Assembly (NCBI GenBank): GCA_045105615.1
Contig: JBGCDS010000004.1
Location: 1-64,000, forward strand
Direction of reading: 5' to 3'
Length of the DNA stretch: 64,000 nt
DNA from: UBA1858 sp045105615
GTDB lineage: Bacteria > Pseudomonadota > Gammaproteobacteria > UBA4575
Shown piece after piece: positions 8,640 to 16,813 of the stretch. The notes beneath the pieces are model-generated. The model was given only the letters and a program-made list of their open reading frames with translations, was not told the origin of the DNA and ran no database searches. Numbering within the stretch: position 1 is the first letter of the stretch; each line of letters starts with the position of its first letter. Made by a program: the position numbers and the translations under genes.

Positions 8640-9170
8640 TTATCTTTTAACAGGGCGCTTCTGTAACTTGCGCTGTAATGTTCTTCGATGCATATTCAGC
8701 GCGCGCGCCGCTGCAGAAATATTTCCATCATACTCCAATAATACTTTCTGCAAATGTTCCCACTCTAGTCTTTTCACCGATAGTGGTGTTTCTTCGATAA
8801 GCGCATCTTCTTGTTCTGGTGACTGCAATAGCTTATCAATAATTTCCTGAACTGAAGCAGGCTTAGTCAAATAATTTTTCGCGCCCAATTTCATTGCTTC
8901 CACTGTCGTAGCTATACTCGCGTATGCCGTTAACATAACAATTTTTATATTCGGATTTTTTTCTAGCAATAATTTAATTGCGTTTAATCCTGACTCTTCA
9001 CCTAGCCTTAAATCAACTACACCATAACCAACTTCGCCTAAACTATTAATTTTTTTCAGCTCAGCAACGCTATGTACTGATACAATCACATAATCTCGCT
9101 TAGCAAATGCACGACTAAGCGCACTACAAAATGCTATATCATCATCAACGATAATTACACTATTATTCAT
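8640..9170 (-). CDS. regA: Redox response regulator, RegA/PrrA/ActR family
   Basis: Two-domain regulator: a receiver domain with phospho-acceptor Asp at about residue 53 (VVDLRLGE) and TAYASIATTVEAMKLGA, then a short Fis-type helix-turn-helix at the C-terminus (SAAARALNMHRRTLQRKL) that is nearly invariant in RegA/PrrA/ActR. The length of about 176 aa fits. It pairs with the RegB-like kinase whose stop lies just upstream. A GTG at 9176 would overlap that stop, but the ATG at 9170 has AAGG 5 nt upstream. In known systems it controls respiration, carbon fixation and other redox-linked genes according to quinone state. Its targets here are unknown apart from a candidate box at 10506. Confidence 0.92.
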   Translation of the reverse strand: MNNSVIIVDDDIAFCSALSRAFAKRDYVIVSVHSVAELKKINSLGEVGYGVVDLRLGEESGLNAIKLLLEKNPNIKIVMLTAYASIATTVEAMKLGAKNYLTKPASVQEIIDKLLQSPEQEDALIEETPLSVKRLEWEHLQKVLLEYDGNISAAARALNMHRRTLQRKLQKRPVKR

Positions 9171-9172
9171 AA

Positions 9173-10420
9173 TCACCTTAACGACTGCACAGGTAAAGTG
9201 ATAAGCGTTTCAACACCGCCAGAAGACCTATTAGTCAATTTAATTGTCCCGCCTAATCTTTGAATGATCTCATGAGCCAAAAAAGCACCCAATCCTATTC
9301 CATCTGGCTTAGTTGAATATGGCTTAGCGCCTATTTCCTCTATTATCTTTGGATCAATACCTTCACCGTGATCAACTATAGTTAATTGAGCTTCATTATC
9401 TCCCCAGCTCGCATTCACATAGATAATGTTAGGTGAGGCATCCGCAGCATTATCCAAAAGATTAATTAATGCTTTAGATAATGTTTTTGCTGCCACAACA
9501 CCCACCTTTGTTTCACCCAATATACTTTTCTTTAATGTAACTGTTGGTCTTGTTTGCTGCCATTCTTCTAACAAAGATGACAAAAATTCTTCAAAGTCGG
9601 CTACACCATCACCCTCAACATGTAACCCTCCGGCAGAAGTCGACATTTCTGCAAGCGCTTGCTTACAACGCATTACCTGCTCCAATAAAATATTTATTTC
9701 TTCTTGACTAATTTTATTTTCTTCTAAATCGTTAGTAATTAATTGAATCGTTCCTAGCGGTGTTCCCATTTCATGCGCAGTGCTTGCCGCTAACGTACCC
9801 AAAGAAACTAACTTTTCATCTTTAATTGCCCGCTCTCTAACAGAAGTAAGCAGTTGATCTTTTAGCTTTAACGCTGAACGCATTTTGACAACAAAAAATG
9901 CAATGACACCTGCACTTAATACAAAGCTCACCCACATACCCAATACATGTAATGTGAATGACTGTCCATTATGGTGTGCATGCTGATTTGGATATAGCCA
10001 CATCAAGTAAGAATAGGCTGCCATACTTATCACCGCCAATACCCATACCCATGCTTGCGGCAATAATACAGCGCTGATAGCTACAGGTAACAGATACATC
10101 GATATGAACGGATTTGTGGCTCCACCAGAAAAGTAAAACAGCGCACTTAGTGCGGCAACATCAACAAATAACTGAATAAATATTTCTAAATTACTTGGTT
10201 CGGACACCTTAGAAGAACGTAGCCAGGTAAATACATTCACTACCATTAGGCTACAGACCACAATAGCAATCCCCTGACTATTCAATGGAAATGAGAAGAC
10301 TAGTTTAGCCAACACTGATGTTGCAATTTGTCCCAGGATTGAAAATGTTCTAAACCAGAACAGTATCCTAAGAGTATTTGGCTCTTCTTTCCCCCACCAG
10401 GGCATATTTTGTTTTGTCAC
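9173..10420 (-). CDS. regB: Redox sensor histidine kinase, RegB/PrrB family
   Basis: Inner-membrane sensor of about 415 aa with six predicted membrane segments in the first 180 residues. The ubiquinone-associated heptapeptide GGATNPF is present at residues 99-105, the phospho-acceptor His is in AHEMGTP (about 216), and a Cys in QVMRCKQAL (about 252) matches the position of the redox-active cysteine of RegB. ATPase motifs DNAADAS, DHGEGI and GIGLGAFLA follow. So both redox-sensing elements known for RegB appear intact. The start codon is GTG at 10418-10420, with an ATG at 10405 as alternative. It is co-transcribed with regA and divergent from the TonB receptor. Confidence 0.93.
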   Translation of the reverse strand: MTKQNMPWWGKEEPNTLRILFWFRTFSILGQIATSVLAKLVFSFPLNSQGIAIVVCSLMVVNVFTWLRSSKVSEPSNLEIFIQLFVDVAALSALFYFSGGATNPFISMYLLPVAISAVLLPQAWVWVLAVISMAAYSYLMWLYPNQHAHHNGQSFTLHVLGMWVSFVLSAGVIAFFVVKMRSALKLKDQLLTSVRERAIKDEKLVSLGTLAASTAHEMGTPLGTIQLITNDLEENKISQEEINILLEQVMRCKQALAEMSTSAGGLHVEGDGVADFEEFLSSLLEEWQQTRPTVTLKKSILGETKVGVVAAKTLSKALINLLDNAADASPNIIYVNASWGDNEAQLTIVDHGEGIDPKIIEEIGAKPYSTKPDGIGLGAFLAHEIIQRLGGTIKLTNRSSGGVETLITLPVQSLR

Positions 10421-10505
10421 TACTCCATCACCAGGTAAACACTCGCTCTAAAGCTAGATTGTAGTCTATATTTGGCCATTATTTCTCTTATCTATCAAAC
10501 ACATA

Positions 10506-10522
10506 TGCGACATTTTGTCGCA
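10506..10522. promoter_or_regulatory. Candidate RegA-family operator
   Basis: A perfect palindrome TGCGACA-TTT-TGTCGCA lies in the 164-bp region between regB and the TonB receptor, 63 bp before the receptor start and 86 bp before regB. Its core GCGACATTTTGTCGC fits, at every fixed position, the imperfect repeat consensus GNGRCRTTNNGNCGC that I recall for RegR of Bradyrhizobium, an orthologue of RegA. That its cognate regulator is encoded next door supports autoregulation and control of the receptor. Binding itself is inference. Confidence 0.7.
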
Positions 10523-10584
10523 CTTGATCAACGATCTTATTTGTTATTATTCAAGCATCGAAATTTAATTACAAAGAAGGACAC

Positions 10585-12741
10585 ATGTCTCGCTTAAAAA
10601 CCTCTCTAAGTTCCTTATCCATTGCCTTGAGCATATTTGCTACCCATACCCATGCAGAAGAATTGAAGCCCATTTCTGTCACAGATACAGCAATTCAAGA
10701 CTCCAATTCACCTAAACCTACTGCAGTAGAGACGGATGTCACTACTTTAATGGAAAAAATACCCGGAGGCGGCATTCATAGTAATGGCGCTATCAGTGGT
10801 CAAACATACTACCGCGGTGTATTCGGCCCTAGAATGAATGTATTAATCGATGATACTCGCATTGAAAGTGGTGGCCCTAACTGGATGGACCCACCATTAC
10901 ACTATATGCCAAATTCACTGGTTGAATCTTTTGAAGTAGAACGTGGTATCGATTCTGTTAGTAATGGTTCAACACTTGGCACTACGGTGAAAGTCACACC
11001 CAAGTCCAGTAAGTTTTCTGACTCAGACAATTTCTCACTTCAAAGCGATGTAGAGATATCTGCTCATAGCGTTGATTCTGGTTACAATGCTGGAGGTATT
11101 ATAGGCATTTCAAATAACCAACATCGTTTTCATGTCACTGGTAGTCATGATGATGGCAATGATTTCAGTTCGGGTGATGGTGAAATCGATGGCACTGAAT
11201 ATGAACGTAGCAGTGTTGGTGCAGGTTATGGTGTGTCGATAGGTAACCATGAGCTTTCATTTGATGCTCGTTACGTTAGCTCTAAAGATTCAGGCACACC
11301 CTCTCTGCCCTTAGACCCTAACTTCTTTCACACAGAGTTATATAACTTTGAATACTTTGGTGAATTAAATGACTTTGTTGTTGAGCTTGATGTATTTCAT
11401 ACGGATATAGAACACCAAATGAGAAACTTTGAGTTACGTCCTGCTCCAAATTTTTCATCACTCCCATTACCTCCTTTTACAGGCACTGACCGTAGAGAGG
11501 TCAATGTTGGCGCTGATGATAGTGGTGCTAAATTAAAGCTAACACGTGCCATTGCTAATGGTGAAATCAGTTTTGGTATTGATGGACATAATGCTGATCA
11601 TAACGCAGTAATTCTCGACCCAGATTTTGATCCATTCTTTGTTACTAACTTTAATAATGCCGAAGAAGATCATCTAGGTTTCTTCACCGAATGGAAGGGT
11701 ACTTTTAAACAAGCCTCTATTGAACTCGGGTTCAGATACAAGCAAGTAGAAACAGATGCAGATGAAGTTGACGCGCAACCTGCAAACCTACCAGCTGCTA
11801 ATGTCATGGGTACCCCTCCTGCTGCTGTACGTGCATTGCGTGATCGCTTTAACAATGCTGACCGTTCACAGGAAGATGACTTGGTTGATTTTGCTGCGAA
11901 ATTTAATTTCCCAGTTAATGATGAGTTGTCTTTCATCGCAGGATTTGCGCGCAAAACGCGTGCGCCAACTTACATTGAACGTTATCTTTGGATTCCATTA
12001 AATGTTAACGCCGGCTTAGGCGATGGCAACAATTACATCGGCAATATTGAGCTTGATCCTGAGTGGAGCAATCAATTTGAACTTGGTTTAGATTGGGCCA
12101 ATGAAAAAGCTTACTTCAACCCTAGAGTTCACTACCAACGCATCAATAATTACATTCAAGGTGTCGCGATTGAAAACAGTACATTCAATACTCCCATTAT
12201 AGGCGTCAGTGGTGGCGCTAATGGTGATGCAACACCATTACAGTTCGCAAACGTTGAAGCTGAAATTTATGGCTTTGATACAGATTGGGGATATCAACTC
12301 AACCAACAATGGACCGTGTCTGGACAAGCAAGTTATGTACGCGGTAAACGCCGTGATGTAAATGATGATTTATTTCATATTGCACCACCGCGTGCTAGTG
12401 CTGCATTAACTCGTAATTTTGGCAACGGTTCAGCTACTATCGAAGGTGTTGTTGTAGCAAGGCAGACTAAAATTTCTGACGAATTAACAGATGATATTAA
12501 TAACGATAATAACAATAATGACTCTACTCCTGGTTATGGGTTAATTAATCTTTACGGCCAATACACACCAGCAAGCATGTCTAATTTATCAATTCAGGCA
12601 GGCGTTGAGAACTTATTAGACAAACAATACACTGACCACTTAAACGGCTTTAATCGCGTTCAAGGCAATGGTGTAGATGTAGGTGAACGTTTACCTGGAC
12701 CAGGTATCAATGCTTTTGTAACAGTAGGTATATCTTTCTAA
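10585..12741 (+). CDS. TonB-dependent outer-membrane receptor, possibly copper-type
   Basis: A 718-aa outer-membrane receptor with a signal peptide ending near THAEE, a plug domain (YYRGVFGPRMNVLIDD, then FEVERGIDSVSNGSTLGTT) and a C-terminal beta-barrel closing on an aromatic residue (VTVGISF). The plug segment GGPNWMDPPLHYMP recalls the methionine-containing loop of copper receptors OprC/NosA, so copper is the most likely cargo, but I cannot exclude another metal or a siderophore. No canonical TonB box is obvious. The start has AAGGA about 6 nt upstream. It is preceded by a RegA-type palindrome and ends in a bidirectional terminator. Confidence 0.82.
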   Translation: MSRLKTSLSSLSIALSIFATHTHAEELKPISVTDTAIQDSNSPKPTAVETDVTTLMEKIPGGGIHSNGAISGQTYYRGVFGPRMNVLIDDTRIESGGPNWMDPPLHYMPNSLVESFEVERGIDSVSNGSTLGTTVKVTPKSSKFSDSDNFSLQSDVEISAHSVDSGYNAGGIIGISNNQHRFHVTGSHDDGNDFSSGDGEIDGTEYERSSVGAGYGVSIGNHELSFDARYVSSKDSGTPSLPLDPNFFHTELYNFEYFGELNDFVVELDVFHTDIEHQMRNFELRPAPNFSSLPLPPFTGTDRREVNVGADDSGAKLKLTRAIANGEISFGIDGHNADHNAVILDPDFDPFFVTNFNNAEEDHLGFFTEWKGTFKQASIELGFRYKQVETDADEVDAQPANLPAANVMGTPPAAVRALRDRFNNADRSQEDDLVDFAAKFNFPVNDELSFIAGFARKTRAPTYIERYLWIPLNVNAGLGDGNNYIGNIELDPEWSNQFELGLDWANEKAYFNPRVHYQRINNYIQGVAIENSTFNTPIIGVSGGANGDATPLQFANVEAEIYGFDTDWGYQLNQQWTVSGQASYVRGKRRDVNDDLFHIAPPRASAALTRNFGNGSATIEGVVVARQTKISDELTDDINNDNNNNDSTPGYGLINLYGQYTPASMSNLSIQAGVENLLDKQYTDHLNGFNRVQGNGVDVGERLPGPGINAFVTVGISF

Positions 12742-12759
12742 CATAAAATTAAAACTACC

Positions 12760-12797
12760 CGCAGTGATAGAAATTAAAATTTCTATCACTGCGTTTT
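12760..12797. terminator. Bidirectional Rho-independent terminator
   Basis: A perfect 14-bp stem, CGCAGTGATAGAAA (12760-12773) with TTTCTATCACTGCG (12780-12793), has a 6-nt loop and is followed by TTTT on the plus strand. The flank toward the minus strand is also T-rich after a short gap. It separates the convergent TonB receptor and the minus-strand gene at 12801. Confidence 0.88.
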
Positions 12798-12800
12798 GAA

Positions 12801-13505
12801 CTAGTTTGAACGTTTAGCTAATTCACTATCAAGTGCAGCAATCACCTTCCTAAGATCTCCGCCTGACTTAATCAGATCCATCTCAGCTCGCGCTTGCTTA
12901 ACACCAAAGTAAGACTCATCAAGTGTTTTCTTGTAACTACCAATTGAAGTTTCTTCATTGACCATATCCACTTTCAGCTGCTCATAGAAATCTGGATACT
13001 TTTGAAATGCATACAACATTGACATATACACTGCTGCAAATCTAAAGTCATAAGACGGGTAATCTTCAAGATCATGTACCACTTTACGATTTTCCATCAT
13101 ATCGACAGCAAAGGTATCCTGATAACCTAACAGCGTCTCTTTAAACTCACCGTCAATTTCATAATCCGCGATCATTTCAGAAATAACATCTGCAATGCTC
13201 AAACGCACCAAATCATGGTCCATTAGCTGGCCAAATAATTTCTCTTCTGCTTTGCGTTCAGCATCCGCATCCGCAGCCGTTTTCTCCAGGTCACGCTGAC
13301 GTGCAGCACGCATATCTGTTATTTCTTCGGTGGACAAACTGTCTAAATTGTCAGGCACAGTGTAGACCACTGTATCTTGAATAGGCATACCCCCGTCTGC
13401 AATGGCGGTGGCACTAAACAAGCCTGCGGTCATAGCTATTAATAGAGGCTTAATAACTAGATTTTTAGTCAATTTGCCCGCATTCAGTTTATTATTAAAT
13501 AACAT
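12801..13505 (-). CDS. Exported hypothetical protein, helical
   Basis: Unrecognised protein of about 234 aa with a clear signal peptide (hydrophobic IKPLLIAMTAGLFSATAIA, cleavage likely before DGG). The mature part is charged and apparently all-helical, with an acidic/alanine coiled-coil-like run near residues 60-85 (RQRDLEKTAADADAERKAEE) and a Lys/Glu-rich C-terminus. The ATG at 13505 is preferred because GGAAG lies 7-8 nt upstream. A further in-frame ATG at 13532 would put nine charged residues before the signal peptide. It converges on the TonB receptor across a shared terminator. It is probably periplasmic. No function can be assigned. Confidence 0.75.
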   Translation of the reverse strand: MLFNNKLNAGKLTKNLVIKPLLIAMTAGLFSATAIADGGMPIQDTVVYTVPDNLDSLSTEEITDMRAARQRDLEKTAADADAERKAEEKLFGQLMDHDLVRLSIADVISEMIADYEIDGEFKETLLGYQDTFAVDMMENRKVVHDLEDYPSYDFRFAAVYMSMLYAFQKYPDFYEQLKVDMVNEETSIGSYKKTLDESYFGVKQARAEMDLIKSGGDLRKVIAALDSELAKRSN

Positions 13506-13668
13506 ATATTCATCTTCCATTTTCATGCTCAAAATGAGCTTTTATCGATATATTTAGTAGCCAATTATACTACCACAGCTTCTATACCATCATAATAGAC
13601 AACCCATTTCTAGTAATTAATCAGTATAATTCCTGACAAATTATCCGTTATTTATTCAAAATTTAGCC

Positions 13669-14946
13669 ATGGAAACATTTGACATAGAAACTTTCCGAAG
13701 TGCCGCACCCTATATCTATGCGCACCAAGGTAACGTATTTGTAATCACCATCCCTAGCAGCCTAGTCAATGGGGATCATTTACCTGCTCTTATTCAGGAC
13801 TTAGCATTAATGCAAACTCTAGGCATTAAGCTAATACTGGTTTACGCCACTGGGATATACCCCTTAGGCAAGACTAGTAGACCTGTAATAGACTCTAAAA
13901 CATTACTCAAGGTTCAACATAAAATTGGTGAATTGCGATCTCGCATAGAATCATTGTTTTCTACAGGCTTAGTAAACACTCCAATGGCCGGCATGAAGCT
14001 CACCACCGTATCGGGTAATTTTGTACATGCCAAACCCGCTGGCGTGGTTGACGGAATAGATCTTCAATTCCACGGTGAAGTACGTCGAGTAGACACTCAA
14101 GCTATTCAGGATCAACTTGGGCATGGCAATATCGTATTGCTTTCATCATTAGGCTACTCACCGAGCGGCGAGTGTTTTTACCTTGATGAATATGATGTCG
14201 CCACCACGGTGGCCGCTAGCATGCCTTCGGAAAAGCTCATTTTCTTAATGGATGAGAAAACATTACAGAATAGCCGCAAGCAACGAATTAAATTCCTCAC
14301 GCTCAATGGTGCACAGGAATTATTGTCTCGTCGTAAAAGCTTAAGCAAAACACTAAAACAAAATATTGGATTTGCTATTAACGCATGCTTGAATCGCGTA
14401 CAACGCGTTCACTTGCTTAGTACAGATATTCCTGGTGCTTTATTACAAGAACTATACAGTCATGATGGCGCTGGCACACTCATCACTGCTGAACACTACA
14501 ATGACATTCGACCGGCGACGATTGAAGATGTTGGCGGCATTATTTCTTTAATCGAGCCATTAGAAGCACAAGAAATACTAGTGCACCGCACACGTGAGCA
14601 AATCGAACTAGAAATTCATAACTATGATGTTGTTGAGCGTGATGGCTTTGTCATCGCATGTGGCGCATTACATCCATTAAAGCAAAAGAATATTGGCGAG
14701 ATTGCTTGTTTAGCCGTGCATCCTGATTTCCAGAAAGAAGGTCATGGTGATCGCTTACTAAAAAACCTAGAACAAAAAGCATGGTCTTTAGGGCTTAACT
14801 CAGTATTTGTTCTCACAACAAAAGCATTACACTGGTTTCGTGAACATGGTTATAGCAAATCGAGCATACAAGAGTTACCTATTACTAAACAGAAGGCTTT
14901 TAATTACCAGAGAAACTCTCGTGTATATTTAAAACTTTCCAAGTAA
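13669..14946 (+). CDS. argA: N-acetylglutamate synthase, two-domain
   Basis: First enzyme of arginine synthesis, acetylating glutamate with acetyl-CoA. The 425-aa protein has an N-terminal amino-acid-kinase-like domain (residues about 20-285, opening SAAPYIYAHQGNVFVI) that in this family binds the inhibitor arginine, and a C-terminal GNAT domain (about 290-425, IACLAVHPDFQKEGHGDRLL). The kinase-like loop reads LVYATGIYPLGKTS where E. coli has a GARPQI-type segment, a divergence that may affect regulation. There is no Shine-Dalgarno; the start sits in TTTAGCCATGG. ArgA and ArgE are separated here by the regBA/TonB block. Confidence 0.9.
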   Translation: METFDIETFRSAAPYIYAHQGNVFVITIPSSLVNGDHLPALIQDLALMQTLGIKLILVYATGIYPLGKTSRPVIDSKTLLKVQHKIGELRSRIESLFSTGLVNTPMAGMKLTTVSGNFVHAKPAGVVDGIDLQFHGEVRRVDTQAIQDQLGHGNIVLLSSLGYSPSGECFYLDEYDVATTVAASMPSEKLIFLMDEKTLQNSRKQRIKFLTLNGAQELLSRRKSLSKTLKQNIGFAINACLNRVQRVHLLSTDIPGALLQELYSHDGAGTLITAEHYNDIRPATIEDVGGIISLIEPLEAQEILVHRTREQIELEIHNYDVVERDGFVIACGALHPLKQKNIGEIACLAVHPDFQKEGHGDRLLKNLEQKAWSLGLNSVFVLTTKALHWFREHGYSKSSIQELPITKQKAFNYQRNSRVYLKLSK

Positions 14947-15092
14947 TTGCTTTTACCCCGCTATAGGCAACATTATAAATACTAATGTTTAAGTGATACT
15001 GTTTTAAAAATATATGTTTAACCAGTCTCCATGTAAGATATGGCACATCAACTAGGTCTATTTGAAACATAACATTATATTGGAGGCAAAAT

Positions 15093-15359
15093 ATGAAAAA
15101 GGTTTTAACAGCAGGCTTAATAGTTACCGCTGCATACTCATCTCAAGGTTTCACTTTGGGAGGTGGATTAGACTTAAAAGATGGATTATTTTGGGGTTCA
15201 GATTTAAATCGAAACGAACAAATAGATATAAATGAAGCCAAGAATATTTACAATTTAAGCGATCCAAAAGTCTTTGCTAAATATGACACTAGTGGCGAAG
15301 GCGTTATAACAAAGTTTGAGTTTTACGACTATCTTAGAAATCGCAGCGAAGATGAATAG
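15093..15359 (+). CDS. Small exported EF-hand protein
   Basis: An 88-aa protein with a signal peptide of about 19 residues and two EF-hand-like calcium loops: residues 37-48 (D-N-N-Q-D-E at positions 1,3,5,7,9,12, a canonical loop) and 65-76 (D-S-E-V-T-E, slightly weaker). GGAGG lies 7 nt before the ATG, giving strong expression potential. It is likely periplasmic. Ligand could be Ca2+. The loops lack the proline at position 2 typical of lanmodulin, so lanthanide binding is not supported. It ends 2 nt before the convergent aldehyde dehydrogenase. Confidence 0.8.
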   Translation: MKKVLTAGLIVTAAYSSQGFTLGGGLDLKDGLFWGSDLNRNEQIDINEAKNIYNLSDPKVFAKYDTSGEGVITKFEFYDYLRNRSEDE

Positions 15360-15361
15360 CG

Positions 15362-16801
15362 CTACAACTGCTTAGAGCGAATTACTACTTGCTTATCTAT
15401 TTGCATGTCTTCAAAGGTGTAGGGTATACCACCTACACCTAATCCAGACTGTCGAATACCAGCAAACGGCATCCAGTCAACTCGAAATGCCGTATGGTCA
15501 TTGATCATAACAGTGGCTGCATCTAAGCGACGACTACAATACAATCCAAAATCTAAATTCTGTGTTAACACAGACGCCTGAAATGCATAAGGCAAGCTAT
15601 TAGCTTGCGCCATCGCCTGTTCAACTTCGTCATACCCATACACACACACTGCGGGACCGAAAATTTCTTGAGTACTTATTTGCGAATCAATCGATGGCTC
15701 TAATAACACAGTACACTCATAGCTAGTCTCTGATAATGTATTTCCACCACAAACTTTAGTTGCACCCTCTGTAATAGCAGCATCCACCCAGGACTTAACT
15801 CGATCAACTTCGTGTGTCCTAATTAGCGGGCCCACCTCTGTAGACTCCGACGTTGGGTCGCCAATTTTCATTTTTTTTGCAAAACCAGCTAATCGCTCAG
15901 CAACTTCATTAGCCATTACACGTGGCGCAAATACTCTCTGTACAGACACACACACTTGACCTGCGTGATAAAAACCACCCTTAGCAATTAGTGGCAAGGT
16001 ATCATCAAGATCAGCTGTTGAATCAATAATCACTGGGGCAACACCACCATGCTCCAAAGCACAGCGTGCACCTGGTGCTAACTTAGATCGCAACATCCAA
16101 CCGACTCTGCCACTACCAATGAATGAAAAGAATCCTACACGCTTATCGGTAACAAGCTTTTCTGCCACTGAATGATCACTCACTGCACATGCTTGGCAAT
16201 ACTCTTCTGGCAAACCTGCATCACGCAAAATTTGCACAAAACGAAAACATGATAACGGTGTATCTTCAGCTGGCTTAACAATTACTGGGCAACCTGCTGC
16301 AATCGCAGGGCCAACTTGATGCACAATCAAATTAAGTGGGTGATTAAATGCACTCACTGCAACAACAACTCCAATCGGTTCTTTATGCGTAAAAGCCAGG
16401 CGGTTAAGTGATGATGCATTTAACCCCATAGGAATTTCACGTCCACTTTCAGTACGCAACACTTCGATGCAGTTTTTCACACCATCAATTGCGCGCGCGA
16501 CTTCTACTCGGGAATCTATTAATGGCTTACCACCTTCTCTAGCTGCTTCTAGAGCCAAATGCTCAGCCTGTTGCTGCATTAATTCTGCTGTCTTTTCCAG
16601 CACATCAATTCTCTTAGGAACTGATAACCAACGGTCACGATCACGAAAAATCTCATAAGCAGTATTTAAAGCTTTATCAACATCATTAGCGGAGGCAACG
16701 GGCACCTCAGCAATTGGCGTTAAATCCCAAGGGGCAACCACAATGATTTTATCACCAGTGCCAACAGCACCAGGAATCATAACTTTAAATTCTTCATTCA
16801 T
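15362..16801 (-). CDS. NAD(P)-dependent aldehyde dehydrogenase
   Basis: Aldehyde dehydrogenase superfamily, 479 aa. The general-base Glu is in LEHGGVAPVI (about residue 248) and the nucleophile Cys in HAGQVCVSV (about 282), with SAFNHPLN and the FGPAVCV motif also present. It resembles the lactaldehyde/phosphonoacetaldehyde dehydrogenase branch, but the substrate cannot be fixed from sequence. It starts 12 nt after the ThDP enzyme on the same strand, so the two form an operon. A shared pathway is likely, in which the ThDP enzyme makes an aldehyde that this enzyme oxidises, but this is inference. Confidence 0.85.
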   Translation of the reverse strand: MNEEFKVMIPGAVGTGDKIIVVAPWDLTPIAEVPVASANDVDKALNTAYEIFRDRDRWLSVPKRIDVLEKTAELMQQQAEHLALEAAREGGKPLIDSRVEVARAIDGVKNCIEVLRTESGREIPMGLNASSLNRLAFTHKEPIGVVVAVSAFNHPLNLIVHQVGPAIAAGCPVIVKPAEDTPLSCFRFVQILRDAGLPEEYCQACAVSDHSVAEKLVTDKRVGFFSFIGSGRVGWMLRSKLAPGARCALEHGGVAPVIIDSTADLDDTLPLIAKGGFYHAGQVCVSVQRVFAPRVMANEVAERLAGFAKKMKIGDPTSESTEVGPLIRTHEVDRVKSWVDAAITEGATKVCGGNTLSETSYECTVLLEPSIDSQISTQEIFGPAVCVYGYDEVEQAMAQANSLPYAFQASVLTQNLDFGLYCSRRLDAATVMINDHTAFRVDWMPFAGIRQSGLGVGGIPYTFEDMQIDKQVVIRSKQL

Positions 16802-16813
16802 AATTCTTCTACT

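Noticed and set aside
15093..15359. Lanmodulin-like lanthanide-binding protein
   Set aside because: Only two EF-hands, and no Pro at position 2 of the loops as in lanmodulin.
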